From: Allobosea sp. 47.2.35
Lineage (GTDB): Bacteria > Pseudomonadota > Alphaproteobacteria > Rhizobiales > Beijerinckiaceae
Assembly: GCF_024655635.1 (NCBI RefSeq)
Contig: NZ_JANLGI010000002.1
Location: forward strand, 1-64,000
Reading direction: 5' to 3'
DNA length: 64,000 bases
In this document: piece after piece, positions 1-7,439 of the stretch
How positions within the stretch are numbered: the stretch's first letter is position 1
Layout of the letters: the number at the start of each line of letters is the position of its first letter
Translations under genes and position numbers: made by a program
The notes under the pieces: model-generated
The model's input: the letters and a program-made list of their open reading frames with translations, nothing else
Database searches by the model: none
What the model was told of the DNA's origin: nothing

Positions 1-1
1 A

Positions 2-175
2 AGGGGGGCTAGCCTTCAACGCGATAAGGGGGCTGCGCTTCAATGCGATTTGACAATCGCGCCGGACGACGCGGACCTCGACGTGCTCGCGCTGGCCGAC
101 GCTATCGTGGAGCGCTTGGAGTTGATGGGCGTCGAGCTTCCTAAGCCTCGCCTCAGTGTTCGGGCGGCGACGTAG
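2..175 (+). CDS. C-terminal part of an unrecognised protein, cut by the window edge
   Basis: One frame is open from base 2 to a TAG at 173-175 and gives about 57 residues ending in SVRAAT. The second half looks like a normal acidic helical protein tail (APDDADLDVLALADAIVERL). The first residues form two copies of an eight-residue unit (GASLQRDK and GAALQCDL) encoded by a 24-bp tandem repeat. The start lies upstream of the window or the frame is short, so no family can be assigned. A strong terminator follows 34 bases after the stop, which supports a real transcription unit ending here. Confidence 0.45.
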   Translation, partial: RGASLQRDKGAALQCDLTIAPDDADLDVLALADAIVERLELMGVELPKPRLSVRAAT

Positions 176-209
176 CACACCGCCTAAAGCCCAGGGCGAT
201 TTACGACAT

Positions 210-240
210 AAAGCCCGCCGATGCAGATCGGCGGGCTTTT
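210..240 (+). terminator. Rho-independent terminator
   Basis: Perfect 12-bp inverted repeat AAAGCCCGCCGA (210-221) and its complement (228-239) around a 6-base loop, followed by a short T run. Because the arms begin with A and end with T it could act on both strands. It closes the unit ending at 175. Confidence 0.85.
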
Positions 241-305
241 GATTTGAGTCCTCTAGACGGCTGCCGGCACCCGCAATTATGTCTTCATAAAAAATGAGGG
301 ACACC

Positions 306-527
306 ATGGCTGACGACACTCTTGCTGCTCATAGAGTGCTTGGATTCCAAGTCGGACAAGGACCGAATGAGGTTGTGGTCAAGCTTGAGTTGGCAGTCCG
401 ATCAGGCCCGGCCTCGCGGATCGCAATTGCCCTTGGTCCGAAGGCTGCCGCCGAACTAGCCAAGCAGTTGGGAGAGGCGAGCGCCGCCGCCGCGATTGCA
501 AAGACGCCGACCAGCTTCAGACAGTAG
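306..527 (+). CDS. Small hypothetical protein, 73 aa
   Basis: Begins MADDTLAAHRVLGFQ and ends TPTSFRQ. An in-frame ATG at 294 also exists, but the sequence between it and 306 contains GAGGG placed 4-5 bases before the second ATG, so I take 306 as the start. The product is a small soluble protein with a likely beta-rich middle (EVVVKLELAV, RIAIALG) and an Ala-rich helix (AAAELAKQLGEASAAAAIA). No family is recognised. It lies between the terminator at 210-240 and another small frame, in a stretch of small unknown genes next to a tRNA, as is common at the edges of integrated elements. Confidence 0.5.
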   Translation: MADDTLAAHRVLGFQVGQGPNEVVVKLELAVRSGPASRIAIALGPKAAAELAKQLGEASAAAAIAKTPTSFRQ

Positions 528-537
528 GCAGAGCGCC

Positions 538-684
538 ATGGAGTTCATCGCGGGAACGATTGTCGGCGCCTTTGTCGTATGGGCGATCATGCGTCCGGCA
601 GCGCGAGCGCACCTTTCACCGAGAGGTCAGAACGGCCTGCCAAAAACGGACGGCTGGAAAGCCACCTACATCCGCCGACGCTAG
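538..684 (+). CDS. Small single-pass membrane protein, 48 aa, hypothetical
   Basis: Starts 10 bases after the preceding stop. The first 18 residues (MEFIAGTIVGAFVVWAIM) form one hydrophobic segment, followed by a basic polar tail ending YIRRR. A weak purine-rich stretch (AGGCAGAG) precedes the ATG. The close spacing suggests co-transcription with the 73-aa gene. Function is unknown, and a chance open frame cannot be excluded at this size. Confidence 0.4.
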   Translation: MEFIAGTIVGAFVVWAIMRPAARAHLSPRGQNGLPKTDGWKATYIRRR

Positions 685-693
685 AAGCAACGT

Positions 694-909
694 CTAGGGT
701 TGCTCGCGATAGCGCTCCAATGCCGCGCGCTTCAAGTTCTCTTGATCGAGCGCCGCATGGGCGAGGCCAGCGATGATGTAGGCGAGGCGGGTTCGCTCGC
801 GCTCCACATTGAGCGGCGGCACGTCCGGCTTGATCTCGGCCCACACCGCTTCCAATGCGGCCTGAGCAAGCGCCAGATCGCGAGAATCAGTCAGCGATGA
901 GAACGGCAC
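694..909 (-). CDS. Small helical hypothetical protein, 71 aa
   Basis: Starts with GTG at 909, preceded by a GGGGGAAGG ribosome-binding-like stretch, and reads MPFSSLTDSRDLALAQAALEAVW to a C-terminus rich in Arg and Glu. The composition (alternating charged and Ala/Leu residues, TRLAYIIAGLAHAAL) is what a real helical protein shows, and it reads better than the overlapping plus-strand frame. It is convergent with the 48-aa gene. No family recognised. Confidence 0.5.
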   Translation of the reverse strand: MPFSSLTDSRDLALAQAALEAVWAEIKPDVPPLNVERERTRLAYIIAGLAHAALDQENLKRAALERYREQP

Positions 910-1056
910 ACCTTCCCCCTATGTGTCCGCATGATTTTAGGGATGCTGGGAGAGGGCGCAAGCCGGCGCAGCGCTACACAAAAGCGCTCACACTTTTGCT
1001 ACACAATCGCTTACAACTTCCAATCTAAGTGACTGAAAAATAACAGCAAAAAAGAG
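910..1056. other. Non-coding stretch downstream of the tRNA, with short repeats
   Basis: No gene seen. It contains GCTACACAA twice (973-981 and 998-1006) and a six-base inverted pair CAAAAG/CTTTTG between them. It is more AT-rich than the flanking DNA and directly abuts the 3' end of the tRNA gene. Confidence 0.5.
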
Positions 1057-1147
1057 TGGCGGAGACGGAGGGATTCGAACCCTCGATACCCTTGTGGGGT
1101 ATGCTCATTTAGCAAACGAGTGCCTTCAGCCTCTCGGCCACGTCTCC
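1057..1147 (-). tRNA. tRNA-Ser (anticodon GCU)
   Basis: On the minus strand the gene begins GGAGACG and ends CGTCTCC-G-CCA, a full 7-bp acceptor stem with the CCA encoded. The T loop GGTTCGAATCC is present. The anticodon loop TTTGCTAAA carries GCT (plus-strand bases 1111-1113), reading AGC/AGU codons. The long variable arm (about 20 nt) is typical of class II serine tRNAs. Confidence 0.95.
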
Positions 1148-1329
1148 GGCGAGAGGCTCTATGCCCGATTGCCGAGGCGTTTGACAAGCCTCGTCGGCAA
1201 CTTCCTTCTCACTGTCTGTGCATGCGCGTGATCTGCAAGAGCGATCCCTCACGTGTGAAGGGAGGGCGCAACCGGTTTCCTTCATGCGAGGGCGGCATCT
1301 TCCGCAAAGGAGCTGTGCGCCGGCTTGCC

Positions 1330-1358
1330 TTGCCCCTCTGCCCGGCAGCCACTAGATT
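1330..1358 (+). promoter_or_regulatory. Candidate promoter of the thiamine operon
   Basis: TTGCCC (1330-1335) and TAGATT (1353-1358) are separated by 17 bases. Transcription would start about 7 bases later, exactly where the TPP aptamer begins. The match to the consensus is partial, so the call rests mainly on position. Confidence 0.4.
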
Positions 1359-1365
1359 GAACCCG

Positions 1366-1450
1366 TCCGTTGGGGTGCCGAAAGGCTGAGAGGCGTGTTT
1401 TGCGCCAACCCATCGTACCTGATCCGGGTAATGCCGGCGAAGGGAACGGT
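1366..1450 (+). ncRNA. TPP riboswitch (THI element)
   Basis: The conserved THI-box blocks occur in order: TTGGGGTGCC (1370-1379), GGCTGAGAGG (1384-1393) and the 3' block TACCTGATCCGGGTAATGC with GGCGAAGGGAA after it (about 1416-1446). These are the pyrimidine-sensing and pyrophosphate-sensing arms of the thiamine pyrophosphate aptamer. It sits about 65 bases upstream of thiO. The spacer contains TTTCCC (1493-1498), complementary to the Shine-Dalgarno GGGAA (1506-1510), so control is probably by blocking translation initiation, as is common for proteobacterial TPP switches. Confidence 0.93.
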
Positions 1451-1514
1451 CTTCGGCTCGCAGATATCGTGCTCGCGCCTCAGGCCGCTGCCTTTCCCGG
1501 AAGCAGGGAAGCGC

Positions 1515-2537
1515 ATGGCGGCAGAACGCCCTCAGTCACGCCTGAATGCCGAGGTGGCCGGCGCCGGCGTCGTCGGTTTGGCCTGCGCGACAGAATTGCT
1601 GGCGCGGGGCGTGCGCGTCACCATCCATGAGCGCGGCCCGCGCGTCGGTGCCGAGGCCTGTTCCTGGTATGCCGGCGGCATGCTGGCGCCTTGGTGCGAG
1701 GGCGAGAGCGCAGAGGAACCGGTAGTCCGGCTTGGCCAGCAGGCCGCCGACTGGTGGGAGCGCCATGCCTGCAGCGTTACCCGCAATGGCACGCTCGTCG
1801 TCGCGCCCAGTCGGGACCGCTCGGAATTGCGTCGCTTCGGCCAGCGCACCAGCCATTTCGAGGAGCTCGACGGCGAGGCCATCGCAGGGCTGGAGCCTGA
1901 TCTCGCCGGGCGTTTCGCGCGCGGGTTGTTCTTTGCCGAGGAAGCTCATCTCGATCCGCGCACGGCGATCGTGGCTTTGGCGGATCGCCTCGTCTCGAAT
2001 GGGGCGGCCATCCATGTCAACAGCGCCGTGGAGCCGGCCGATCTCGACGCCGATGTCGTGCTCGACTGCCGGGGGCTGGCGGCGAGCGATGCCCTGCCTG
2101 ATCTGCGCGGCGTCAAGGGCGAGATGCTGCTGCTGCGGAGCGGCGATATCAGCCTGTCGCGGCCGGTGCGGCTGCTGCATCCGCGCATCCCGCTCTATAT
2201 CGTGCCGCGGGCCGACGGGCTGTTCATGGTCGGTGCGACGATGATCGAGAGCGGCGAACGCCGCCGCATCTCGGCCCGCGCCATGCTGGAACTGCTCGGC
2301 GCGGCCTATGCGCTGCATCCGGCCTTCGCCGAGGCGGAAGTGGTCGAGATCGGCACCGATGCCCGCCCGGCCTTTCCCGACAACCTGCCGCGGCTGACGC
2401 GCCGCGGCCGCGTGATCCATGTCAACGGGCTCTATCGCCACGGCTTCCTGCTCAGCCCCGCCATGGCGCGGATGGCGGCCGAGGCCGCGCTGAACCCGCA
2501 ATCCACACCGGAGATGCTGCATGACCTTGCTGCTTAA
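1515..2537 (+). CDS. thiO: Glycine oxidase ThiO (FAD-dependent)
   Basis: 340 aa. Oxidises glycine to iminoglycine (dehydroglycine), the two-carbon donor for the thiamine thiazole ring. The N-terminus has the FAD-binding dinucleotide motif GAGVVGL (residues 16-22) followed by an acidic strand end (TIHERG), as in the DAO/GlpD fold. A late GLYRHGFLLSPAMA segment matches the C-terminal FAD-binding part of ThiO. The ATG at 1515 is chosen because AGGGAAGCGC precedes it; the frame is open further upstream, but that part overlaps the riboswitch aptamer. The stop lies inside thiS (17-base overlap), so translation is coupled. Regulation is by the upstream TPP riboswitch. Confidence 0.92.
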   Translation: MAAERPQSRLNAEVAGAGVVGLACATELLARGVRVTIHERGPRVGAEACSWYAGGMLAPWCEGESAEEPVVRLGQQAADWWERHACSVTRNGTLVVAPSRDRSELRRFGQRTSHFEELDGEAIAGLEPDLAGRFARGLFFAEEAHLDPRTAIVALADRLVSNGAAIHVNSAVEPADLDADVVLDCRGLAASDALPDLRGVKGEMLLLRSGDISLSRPVRLLHPRIPLYIVPRADGLFMVGATMIESGERRRISARAMLELLGAAYALHPAFAEAEVVEIGTDARPAFPDNLPRLTRRGRVIHVNGLYRHGFLLSPAMARMAAEAALNPQSTPEMLHDLAA

Positions 2538-2718
2538 CGGCGCGCCCCAAACCGTTGCCGCGAAGACGCTGGCCGAGGCGCTGGCCGAGCTGGGCTATGG
2601 CGGCCGCATCGTCGCGACCGCCGTGAACGGCGATTTCGTGCCGGCCCGCAAGCGTGCGGAAACGTCGCTTAGCGAAGGCGATCGCATCGAAATCGTCGCG
2701 CCGATGCAGGGAGGCTGA
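2521..2718 (+). CDS. thiS: Sulfur carrier protein ThiS
   Basis: 65 aa, ending in the diagnostic Gly-Gly (APMQGG). The C-terminal glycine is adenylated and converted to a thiocarboxylate that supplies sulfur for thiazole synthesis by ThiG. The fold is ubiquitin-like: [12 protein letters not shown] opens the first beta hairpin, and the conserved [14 protein letters not shown] segment appears as [12 protein letters not shown]. It overlaps the end of thiO and ends one base before thiG begins, so it is the second gene of the operon. Confidence 0.93.
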   Translation: MTLLLNGAPQTVAAKTLAEALAELGYGGRIVATAVNGDFVPARKRAETSLSEGDRIEIVAPMQGG

Positions 2719-2719
2719 G

Positions 2720-3490
2720 ATGGCATCCTTCTACGGCTTCGAGCCGCGGAACCCGCTCTTCCTCGGCACGGCGCAGTATCCGTCGCCCGCGATCCTGGCC
2801 GAGGCGGTGAGGCGCTCCGGCGCCGAGGTCGTCACCGTCTCCCTGCGGCGGGAATCGTCGGGCGGCGCCGGCCAGGCCTTCTGGGCGCTGATCCGCGAAC
2901 TCGGCGTCAAGGTTCTGCCCAACACCGCAGGCTGCCATACCGTCAAGGAGGCGGTCACCACCGCGCAGATGGCGCGCGAGGTCTTCGGCACCGACTGGAT
3001 CAAGCTCGAGGTGATCGGCGAGGACGATACGCTCCAGCCGGACGTGATCGCGCTGGTCGAGGCAGCCCGCATCCTCTCTGACGACGGCTTCAAGGTCTTT
3101 CCCTACACCACCGAGGATCTCGTCGTCGGCGGGCGGCTGCTCGATGCCGGCTGCGAGGTGCTCATGCCCTGGGGCGCGCCGATCGGATCGGGCAGGGGGC
3201 TCAACAACCCCTATGGCCTGCGCAGCATGCGCCAGCACTTCCCCGACATTCCGCTCGTCGTCGATGCCGGCATCGGGCTGCCCTCCCATGCCGCGCAGGC
3301 GATGGAACTGGGCTATGACGGTATCCTGCTCAACACCGCCGTTGCCAAGGCCGGCGACCCCGCCGCGATGGCGGAGGCCTTCGCGCTCGCCATCCGCGCC
3401 GGCCGCATGGCCTTCGCCGCGCAGCCGATCGAGGCGCGCGATATGGCCGCTCCCTCCACCCCTGTCATGGGCAAGGCATTTCTCGCATGA
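2720..3490 (+). CDS. thiG: Thiazole synthase ThiG
   Basis: 256 aa. Condenses deoxyxylulose 5-phosphate, ThiS thiocarboxylate and dehydroglycine to the thiazole phosphate. A TIM-barrel protein; the Schiff-base lysine is Lys95 in the conserved [13 protein letters not shown] segment ([10 protein letters not shown]), and the phosphate-binding region [13 protein letters not shown] and the [12 protein letters not shown] loop are intact. The ATG at 2720 follows GGGAGGCTGAG closely and directly abuts the thiS stop, which is preferable to an earlier in-frame start lying inside thiS. Its stop overlaps the thiE start by four bases (ATGA). Confidence 0.95.
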   Translation: MASFYGFEPRNPLFLGTAQYPSPAILAEAVRRSGAEVVTVSLRRESSGGAGQAFWALIRELGVKVLPNTAGCHTVKEAVTTAQMAREVFGTDWIKLEVIGEDDTLQPDVIALVEAARILSDDGFKVFPYTTEDLVVGGRLLDAGCEVLMPWGAPIGSGRGLNNPYGLRSMRQHFPDIPLVVDAGIGLPSHAAQAMELGYDGILLNTAVAKAGDPAAMAEAFALAIRAGRMAFAAQPIEARDMAAPSTPVMGKAFLA

Positions 3491-4095
3491 AGCTCGATCC
3501 GTTCTATCCCATCTTCGACAGCGCCGATTGGCTGGAGCGGATGCTGCCGCTCGGCGTCAAGCTGGTGCAGTTGCGCGTCAAGGACCGCCCGGAGACCGAA
3601 GTCGCGCGCGAGATCGCCCGGGCGAAGACGCTCTGCGCTGCGGCCGGCTGCGTGCTCGTCGTCAACGACTACTGGAAGCTCGCCATCGCCGAGGGCTGCG
3701 ACTTCATCCATCTCGGCCAGGAGGATCTCGACGACGCCGATCTCGATGCGATCCGCAAGGCGGGACTGAAGCTCGGCATCAGCAGCCATGACGAGCCCGA
3801 GCTGGAGCGGGCTCTGGCGGCGAAGCCGGACTATGTCGCGCTCGGCCCGGTCTACCCGACGATCCTGAAGCAGATGCGCTTCGGCCCGCAGGGGCTGGAG
3901 CGGCTGGGCGAATGGAAGCGCCGCATCGGCGACCTGCCGCTGGTCGGCATCGGCGGTATCTCGCTGGAGCGGGCGCCGGGCGTGTTCGAGGCCGGCGCCG
4001 ATATCGTCGCGGCGGTAACCGACATCACCCTGAACGCCGATCCCGAGGGCCGGCTGAAGGCCTGGATCGCGGCGACGCGGAAGCACGCGGCCTGA
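3487..4095 (+). CDS. thiE: Thiamine phosphate synthase ThiE
   Basis: 202 aa. Joins thiazole phosphate and HMP pyrophosphate to thiamine phosphate. Family signatures are visible: QLRVKDR near the start (pyrophosphate site), [24 protein letters not shown] (residues about 58-81) and the C-terminal [23 protein letters not shown] phosphate loop. It is the last gene of the riboswitch-controlled operon and overlaps thiG by ATGA. The next gene is convergent, 31 bases away. No thiC or thiD lies in this window, so the pyrimidine branch must be encoded elsewhere. Confidence 0.93.
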   Translation: MKLDPFYPIFDSADWLERMLPLGVKLVQLRVKDRPETEVAREIARAKTLCAAAGCVLVVNDYWKLAIAEGCDFIHLGQEDLDDADLDAIRKAGLKLGISSHDEPELERALAAKPDYVALGPVYPTILKQMRFGPQGLERLGEWKRRIGDLPLVGIGGISLERAPGVFEAGADIVAAVTDITLNADPEGRLKAWIAATRKHAA

Positions 4096-4126
4096 GAGGA
4101 CCTATTCTCGGGCAGGGCGAGGGCAC

Positions 4127-4441
4127 TCAGCTCTCCGCCTCGGCCGACATCGTGTGGCCGTCGACATGGCCGAGGCTGCGTTCGGGATCGAGCCGGTCGC
4201 GCACGCGCTGCTTCAGCACCTTCGAATCCGGGAAGCCGCCATCGGCCTTGCGGTCCCAGATCAGCTCGCGATCGTAATGAATCTGGAAGATGCCGCCGGT
4301 GCGCGGGATCAGCGCGACCTCGCCGAGATCCTGCCCGAAGGTCGAGAGAAGTTCCTGCCCGAGCCAGGCCGAGCGCAACATCCAGTTGCACATGGAGCAA
4401 TAGGTGATGGCGATGCGGGGGGCGGGCTTGGACTGGGTCAT
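4127..4441 (-). CDS. SelT/SelW/SelH (Rdx) family protein
   Basis: 104 aa. A small thioredoxin-fold protein of the Rdx family with the redox motif CSMC at residues 16-19 (ITYCSMCNW), using cysteine rather than selenocysteine. The family hallmark GGIFQIHYDRELIWDRK follows, and the tail GGFPDSKVLKQRVRDRL matches the usual ending. Bacterial members are presumed thiol oxidoreductases; the substrate is unknown. It is transcribed alone, convergent with thiE, and no regulatory site is obvious upstream. Confidence 0.85.
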   Translation of the reverse strand: MTQSKPAPRIAITYCSMCNWMLRSAWLGQELLSTFGQDLGEVALIPRTGGIFQIHYDRELIWDRKADGGFPDSKVLKQRVRDRLDPERSLGHVDGHTMSAEAES

Positions 4442-4576
4442 GGTCGGTCACCGAAGCGGAAGGTCGTCTCCGACATCCCGCTTCGGGCGCCCTGATGCAA
4501 GTCCGAAAGCTGCATGGCCGATCGGCGATCGGTTATGGCTTAAGTTTTTGTTTCAAATAAATAAAATGAAGAGAGC

Positions 4577-6070
4577 TCAAACCTCGTCGATATAGCGCCG
4601 GCGCAGATGCGCCTTGAACACGGAGGCGTCGAGCGGCCGTCCGGTCGCTTCCGTCAGCAGGTCGTCGGTCGAGAGCAGAGAGCCCTTGCCGTGGATATGG
4701 GCGCGCAGCCAGCTGACCAGCGGGCTGAAATCGCCCTTGCCGATGCCGGGCAGGATCGAGGCCTCGGCCTTGCAGGCGGCGTCGAAGATCTGGGCCGCGG
4801 TCATGGCGCCCAGTGTATAGGTCGGGAAATAGCCCCAGCCGCCGGACGGCCAATGGATGTCCTGCAGGCAGCCGAGCCGGTCATTCGGCACGGTGACACC
4901 GAGCAGGGACTTCATCCCGGCACTCCAGGCGGCCGGCAATTCGGCGAGCGGCATCTCGTCGGCGATCAGCGCCTTTTCCAGCCGGTAGCGCAGGATGACA
5001 TGGGCGGGATAGGTGACCTCGTCGGCATCGACGCGGATGAAGCCGGGCTCGACGCGGGTATAGCGATGCCACATCGCCTCGCTTTCCCAGGCCGGTCCCG
5101 TGCCGCCGAAGCTCTCCCGCATCAGCGGCGCCGCATAGGCGAGGAACTGGCGCGAGCGGCAGGCCTGCATCTCCATCAGGAGCGACTGGCTCTCATGCAG
5201 GCTCATGCCGCGCGCAGCGCCGACAGGCTGGCTGAGATACGCTTGAGGGCGGCCCTGCTCGTAGAGCGCGTGGCCACTCTCGTGCAGCACGCCCATCAAT
5301 GCCTTGGTGAAATCGGCCTCGTCATAGCGCGTGGTGATGCGGACATCGTTGTCGGCGCCGCCGCAGAACGGATGGGTCGAGATGTCGAGCCGGCCGCGCT
5401 CGAAATCATAACCCAGCGCCGTCATGAGCTTGAGGCCGAGCGCGCGCTGCGTCTCGGTCGCGAAGGGGCCTCCCAGCGCGATCGGGGCCGGGCGGCGCGC
5501 CTGCACGGCAAGCGCCTCTTGCGTGAAGCCGGGCAGGAAAGCGGCGAGATCGTCGAACAGCGCGTCGATGTTGGCCGAGCGGCCATCGGGCTCGTAATCG
5601 TTGAGCAGCGCGTCATAGGGGGAGAGGCCGAGCTTCTCGCCCTGGGCCCGGCCGATCTGGCGCTGCAGGTTCAGGACTTCGGTGAGATAGGGCAGGAGCC
5701 CGGCGAAGTCGGCATCGGCCCGCGCCTGGCGCCAGCGCATCTCGCAGGCAGAGATCGCCTTGCTCGACGCTTCCACCAGCTCCGAGGGCAGGGCGGTATC
5801 GACTGTCCAGACGCGCCGGGTTTCGCGCAGGTTCGCCTTTTCCCAGGCGCCGAGGCTGCCGTCGTTCTCAGCGTTTTCGAGCCAGTCACCGATACGGGCA
5901 TCGGTCGAGAGGCCGTGGCGCATGACGCGCAGCAGCGCCATGCTCTCGGCCCGCGTCTCGGCCGCGCCCTTCGGCATCATCACGTCGTTGTCCCACTGCA
6001 GGATGCCGATGGCGTTCGACAGCGCGGCGATGCGGCCGAAATGGGCGGAGAGGTCGGAATAGGCGGTCAT
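4577..6070 (-). CDS. Carboxypeptidase Taq family metallopeptidase (M32)
   Basis: 497 aa, the normal length for M32 enzymes, which remove C-terminal residues from peptides in the cytoplasm using a divalent metal. The metal-binding HESGH lies near residues 263-267 (VLHESGHALYEQG), and the third ligand region SLHESQSLLME follows about 30 residues later, both as expected. Downstream the family segments VTYPAHVILRYRLEKALI and DIHWPSGGWGYFPTYTLG are present. No signal peptide. A free-standing gene, 103 bases from the stop of the old yellow enzyme gene on the same strand. Confidence 0.93.
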   Translation of the reverse strand: MTAYSDLSAHFGRIAALSNAIGILQWDNDVMMPKGAAETRAESMALLRVMRHGLSTDARIGDWLENAENDGSLGAWEKANLRETRRVWTVDTALPSELVEASSKAISACEMRWRQARADADFAGLLPYLTEVLNLQRQIGRAQGEKLGLSPYDALLNDYEPDGRSANIDALFDDLAAFLPGFTQEALAVQARRPAPIALGGPFATETQRALGLKLMTALGYDFERGRLDISTHPFCGGADNDVRITTRYDEADFTKALMGVLHESGHALYEQGRPQAYLSQPVGAARGMSLHESQSLLMEMQACRSRQFLAYAAPLMRESFGGTGPAWESEAMWHRYTRVEPGFIRVDADEVTYPAHVILRYRLEKALIADEMPLAELPAAWSAGMKSLLGVTVPNDRLGCLQDIHWPSGGWGYFPTYTLGAMTAAQIFDAACKAEASILPGIGKGDFSPLVSWLRAHIHGKGSLLSTDDLLTEATGRPLDASVFKAHLRRRYIDEV

Positions 6071-6173
6071 GCAGCTCTCTGGTGTGCGAGTGGGCGGCGC
6101 AATTGAAGTGTTTTCGTCGTGCCGGACAAGCCGCGTCAGCAGCGCCGGGCTGGAACGACGATGGTGGTACGGT

Positions 6174-7265
6174 TCAGGCGAACAGCTTGGAATACTGCCG
6201 CGGCTGCGAGCGCAGATACTGGTTCGGTGCCCTGACGGTGGCGCCGAGCTGCGCCGCCGCGTGCCAGGGCCAGCGCGGATTGTAGAGAATGCCGCGCGCC
6301 AGTGCGACGAGGTCGGCCTCGCCCGTGCCGATGATCGCCTCGGCCTGTTCAGCCTCGGTAATCAGGCCGACGGCCATGGTGGTGATGCCCGTGGCCTGCT
6401 TCACGGCGCGCGCCAGCGGCACCTGATAGCTCGGGCCGAGCGGGATCTTCTGCTGTGCCGAGAGCCCGCCGCCGGACATGTCGATGAAGTCGGCGCCGCG
6501 CGCCTTGGCTGCCGCGGAGAAGGCGATGCTCTGCTCGATATCCCAGCCACCCTCGACCCAGTCAGTGCCGGAGATGCGGAAACCGACCGGGTAGCCCGCC
6601 GGCACCACGGCCCGCACCGCATCGAGCACCGCGAGCGGGAAGCGCATGCGGTTCTCAAGCGAGCCGCCATATTCGTCCTCGCGCTTGTTCGAGAATGGCG
6701 AGAGGAACTGGTGCATCAGATAGCCATGCGCGCCATGAAGCTCGATCGCGGCGAAGCCGAGCCGCACGGCCCGGCGGGCCGAATCCGCGAAGGCCTCGAT
6801 CAATCGGCCGATATCGTCGCGTGTGAGCGCGCGCGGCGGTCGCGGATAGTTTTCGAAGCCGAGCTCCGAGGGGCCCTCGACCGTCCAGCCGCCCTGATCG
6901 AGCCCGAGTTGGCCGCCGCCCTTCCAGGGTTGGGCGACGGAGGCCTTGCGGCCGGCATGGGCGAGCTGGATCGCGATCGGCATGTCCGACCAGCGCTGGG
7001 CTGAATCGAGAGCCTTGCCGAGCGCGGCCTCGGTCTCGTCCGACCAGAGCCCGAGATCGAACGGGCTGATCCGGCCATCCGGCTCGACGGCCGTCGCCTC
7101 GATGATCAGGAGGCCGGCGCCGGACAAGGCGAGATGGCCGAGATGGATGGTGTGCCAGTCGCTGGCGCAGCCATCCTGCGCCGAATACTGGCACATCGGA
7201 GCGATGACGATACGGTTGGCAAGCGTAAGGCCGCCAAGCTGATAGGGGCTGAAGAGCTGGCTCAT
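6174..7265 (-). CDS. NADH:flavin oxidoreductase, old yellow enzyme family (XenA/YqjM type)
   Basis: 363 aa from ATG at 7265; a TTG nine bases further upstream is possible but less likely. An FMN-dependent ene-reductase for activated alkenes and xenobiotics. The N-terminus ANRIVIAPMCQYSAQDG carries the cysteine of the XenA/YqjM subclass, HGAHGYLMHQFLSPFSNKR is the catalytic His-x-x-His region, and EDEYGGSLENRMRF follows it. The C-terminal LVALARGILYNPRWPWHAA is the phosphate-binding and dimer-contact end of this class. The physiological substrate cannot be read from context. Confidence 0.92.
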   Translation of the reverse strand: MSQLFSPYQLGGLTLANRIVIAPMCQYSAQDGCASDWHTIHLGHLALSGAGLLIIEATAVEPDGRISPFDLGLWSDETEAALGKALDSAQRWSDMPIAIQLAHAGRKASVAQPWKGGGQLGLDQGGWTVEGPSELGFENYPRPPRALTRDDIGRLIEAFADSARRAVRLGFAAIELHGAHGYLMHQFLSPFSNKREDEYGGSLENRMRFPLAVLDAVRAVVPAGYPVGFRISGTDWVEGGWDIEQSIAFSAAAKARGADFIDMSGGGLSAQQKIPLGPSYQVPLARAVKQATGITTMAVGLITEAEQAEAIIGTGEADLVALARGILYNPRWPWHAAAQLGATVRAPNQYLRSQPRQYSKLFA

Positions 7266-7439
7266 GGGGGACAAGTCTCGGAAGGGGCAGGTTTCCCGCG
7301 CAGTCTAGAAGCCGCCCCGTGGCCAAGGCCAGTGGCCCTCGCGCAAACGCGATGCCCGATGCGTGTAGATGCACCTCGCGATGCCGGCGATCCCGATGCT
7401 AGCCTCGGGGATGACAGCCCGCGCTTCCCGGAGACCGCC

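Noticed and set aside
1395..1514. Upstream extension of the thiO frame to an ATG at 1395
   Set aside because: That start lies inside the conserved TPP aptamer and has no ribosome-binding site; 1515 has one and gives the normal ThiO length.
4607..6106. A 499-codon plus-strand frame opposite the M32 carboxypeptidase
   Set aside because: The carboxypeptidase carries HESGH and other family motifs; the opposite frame has none.
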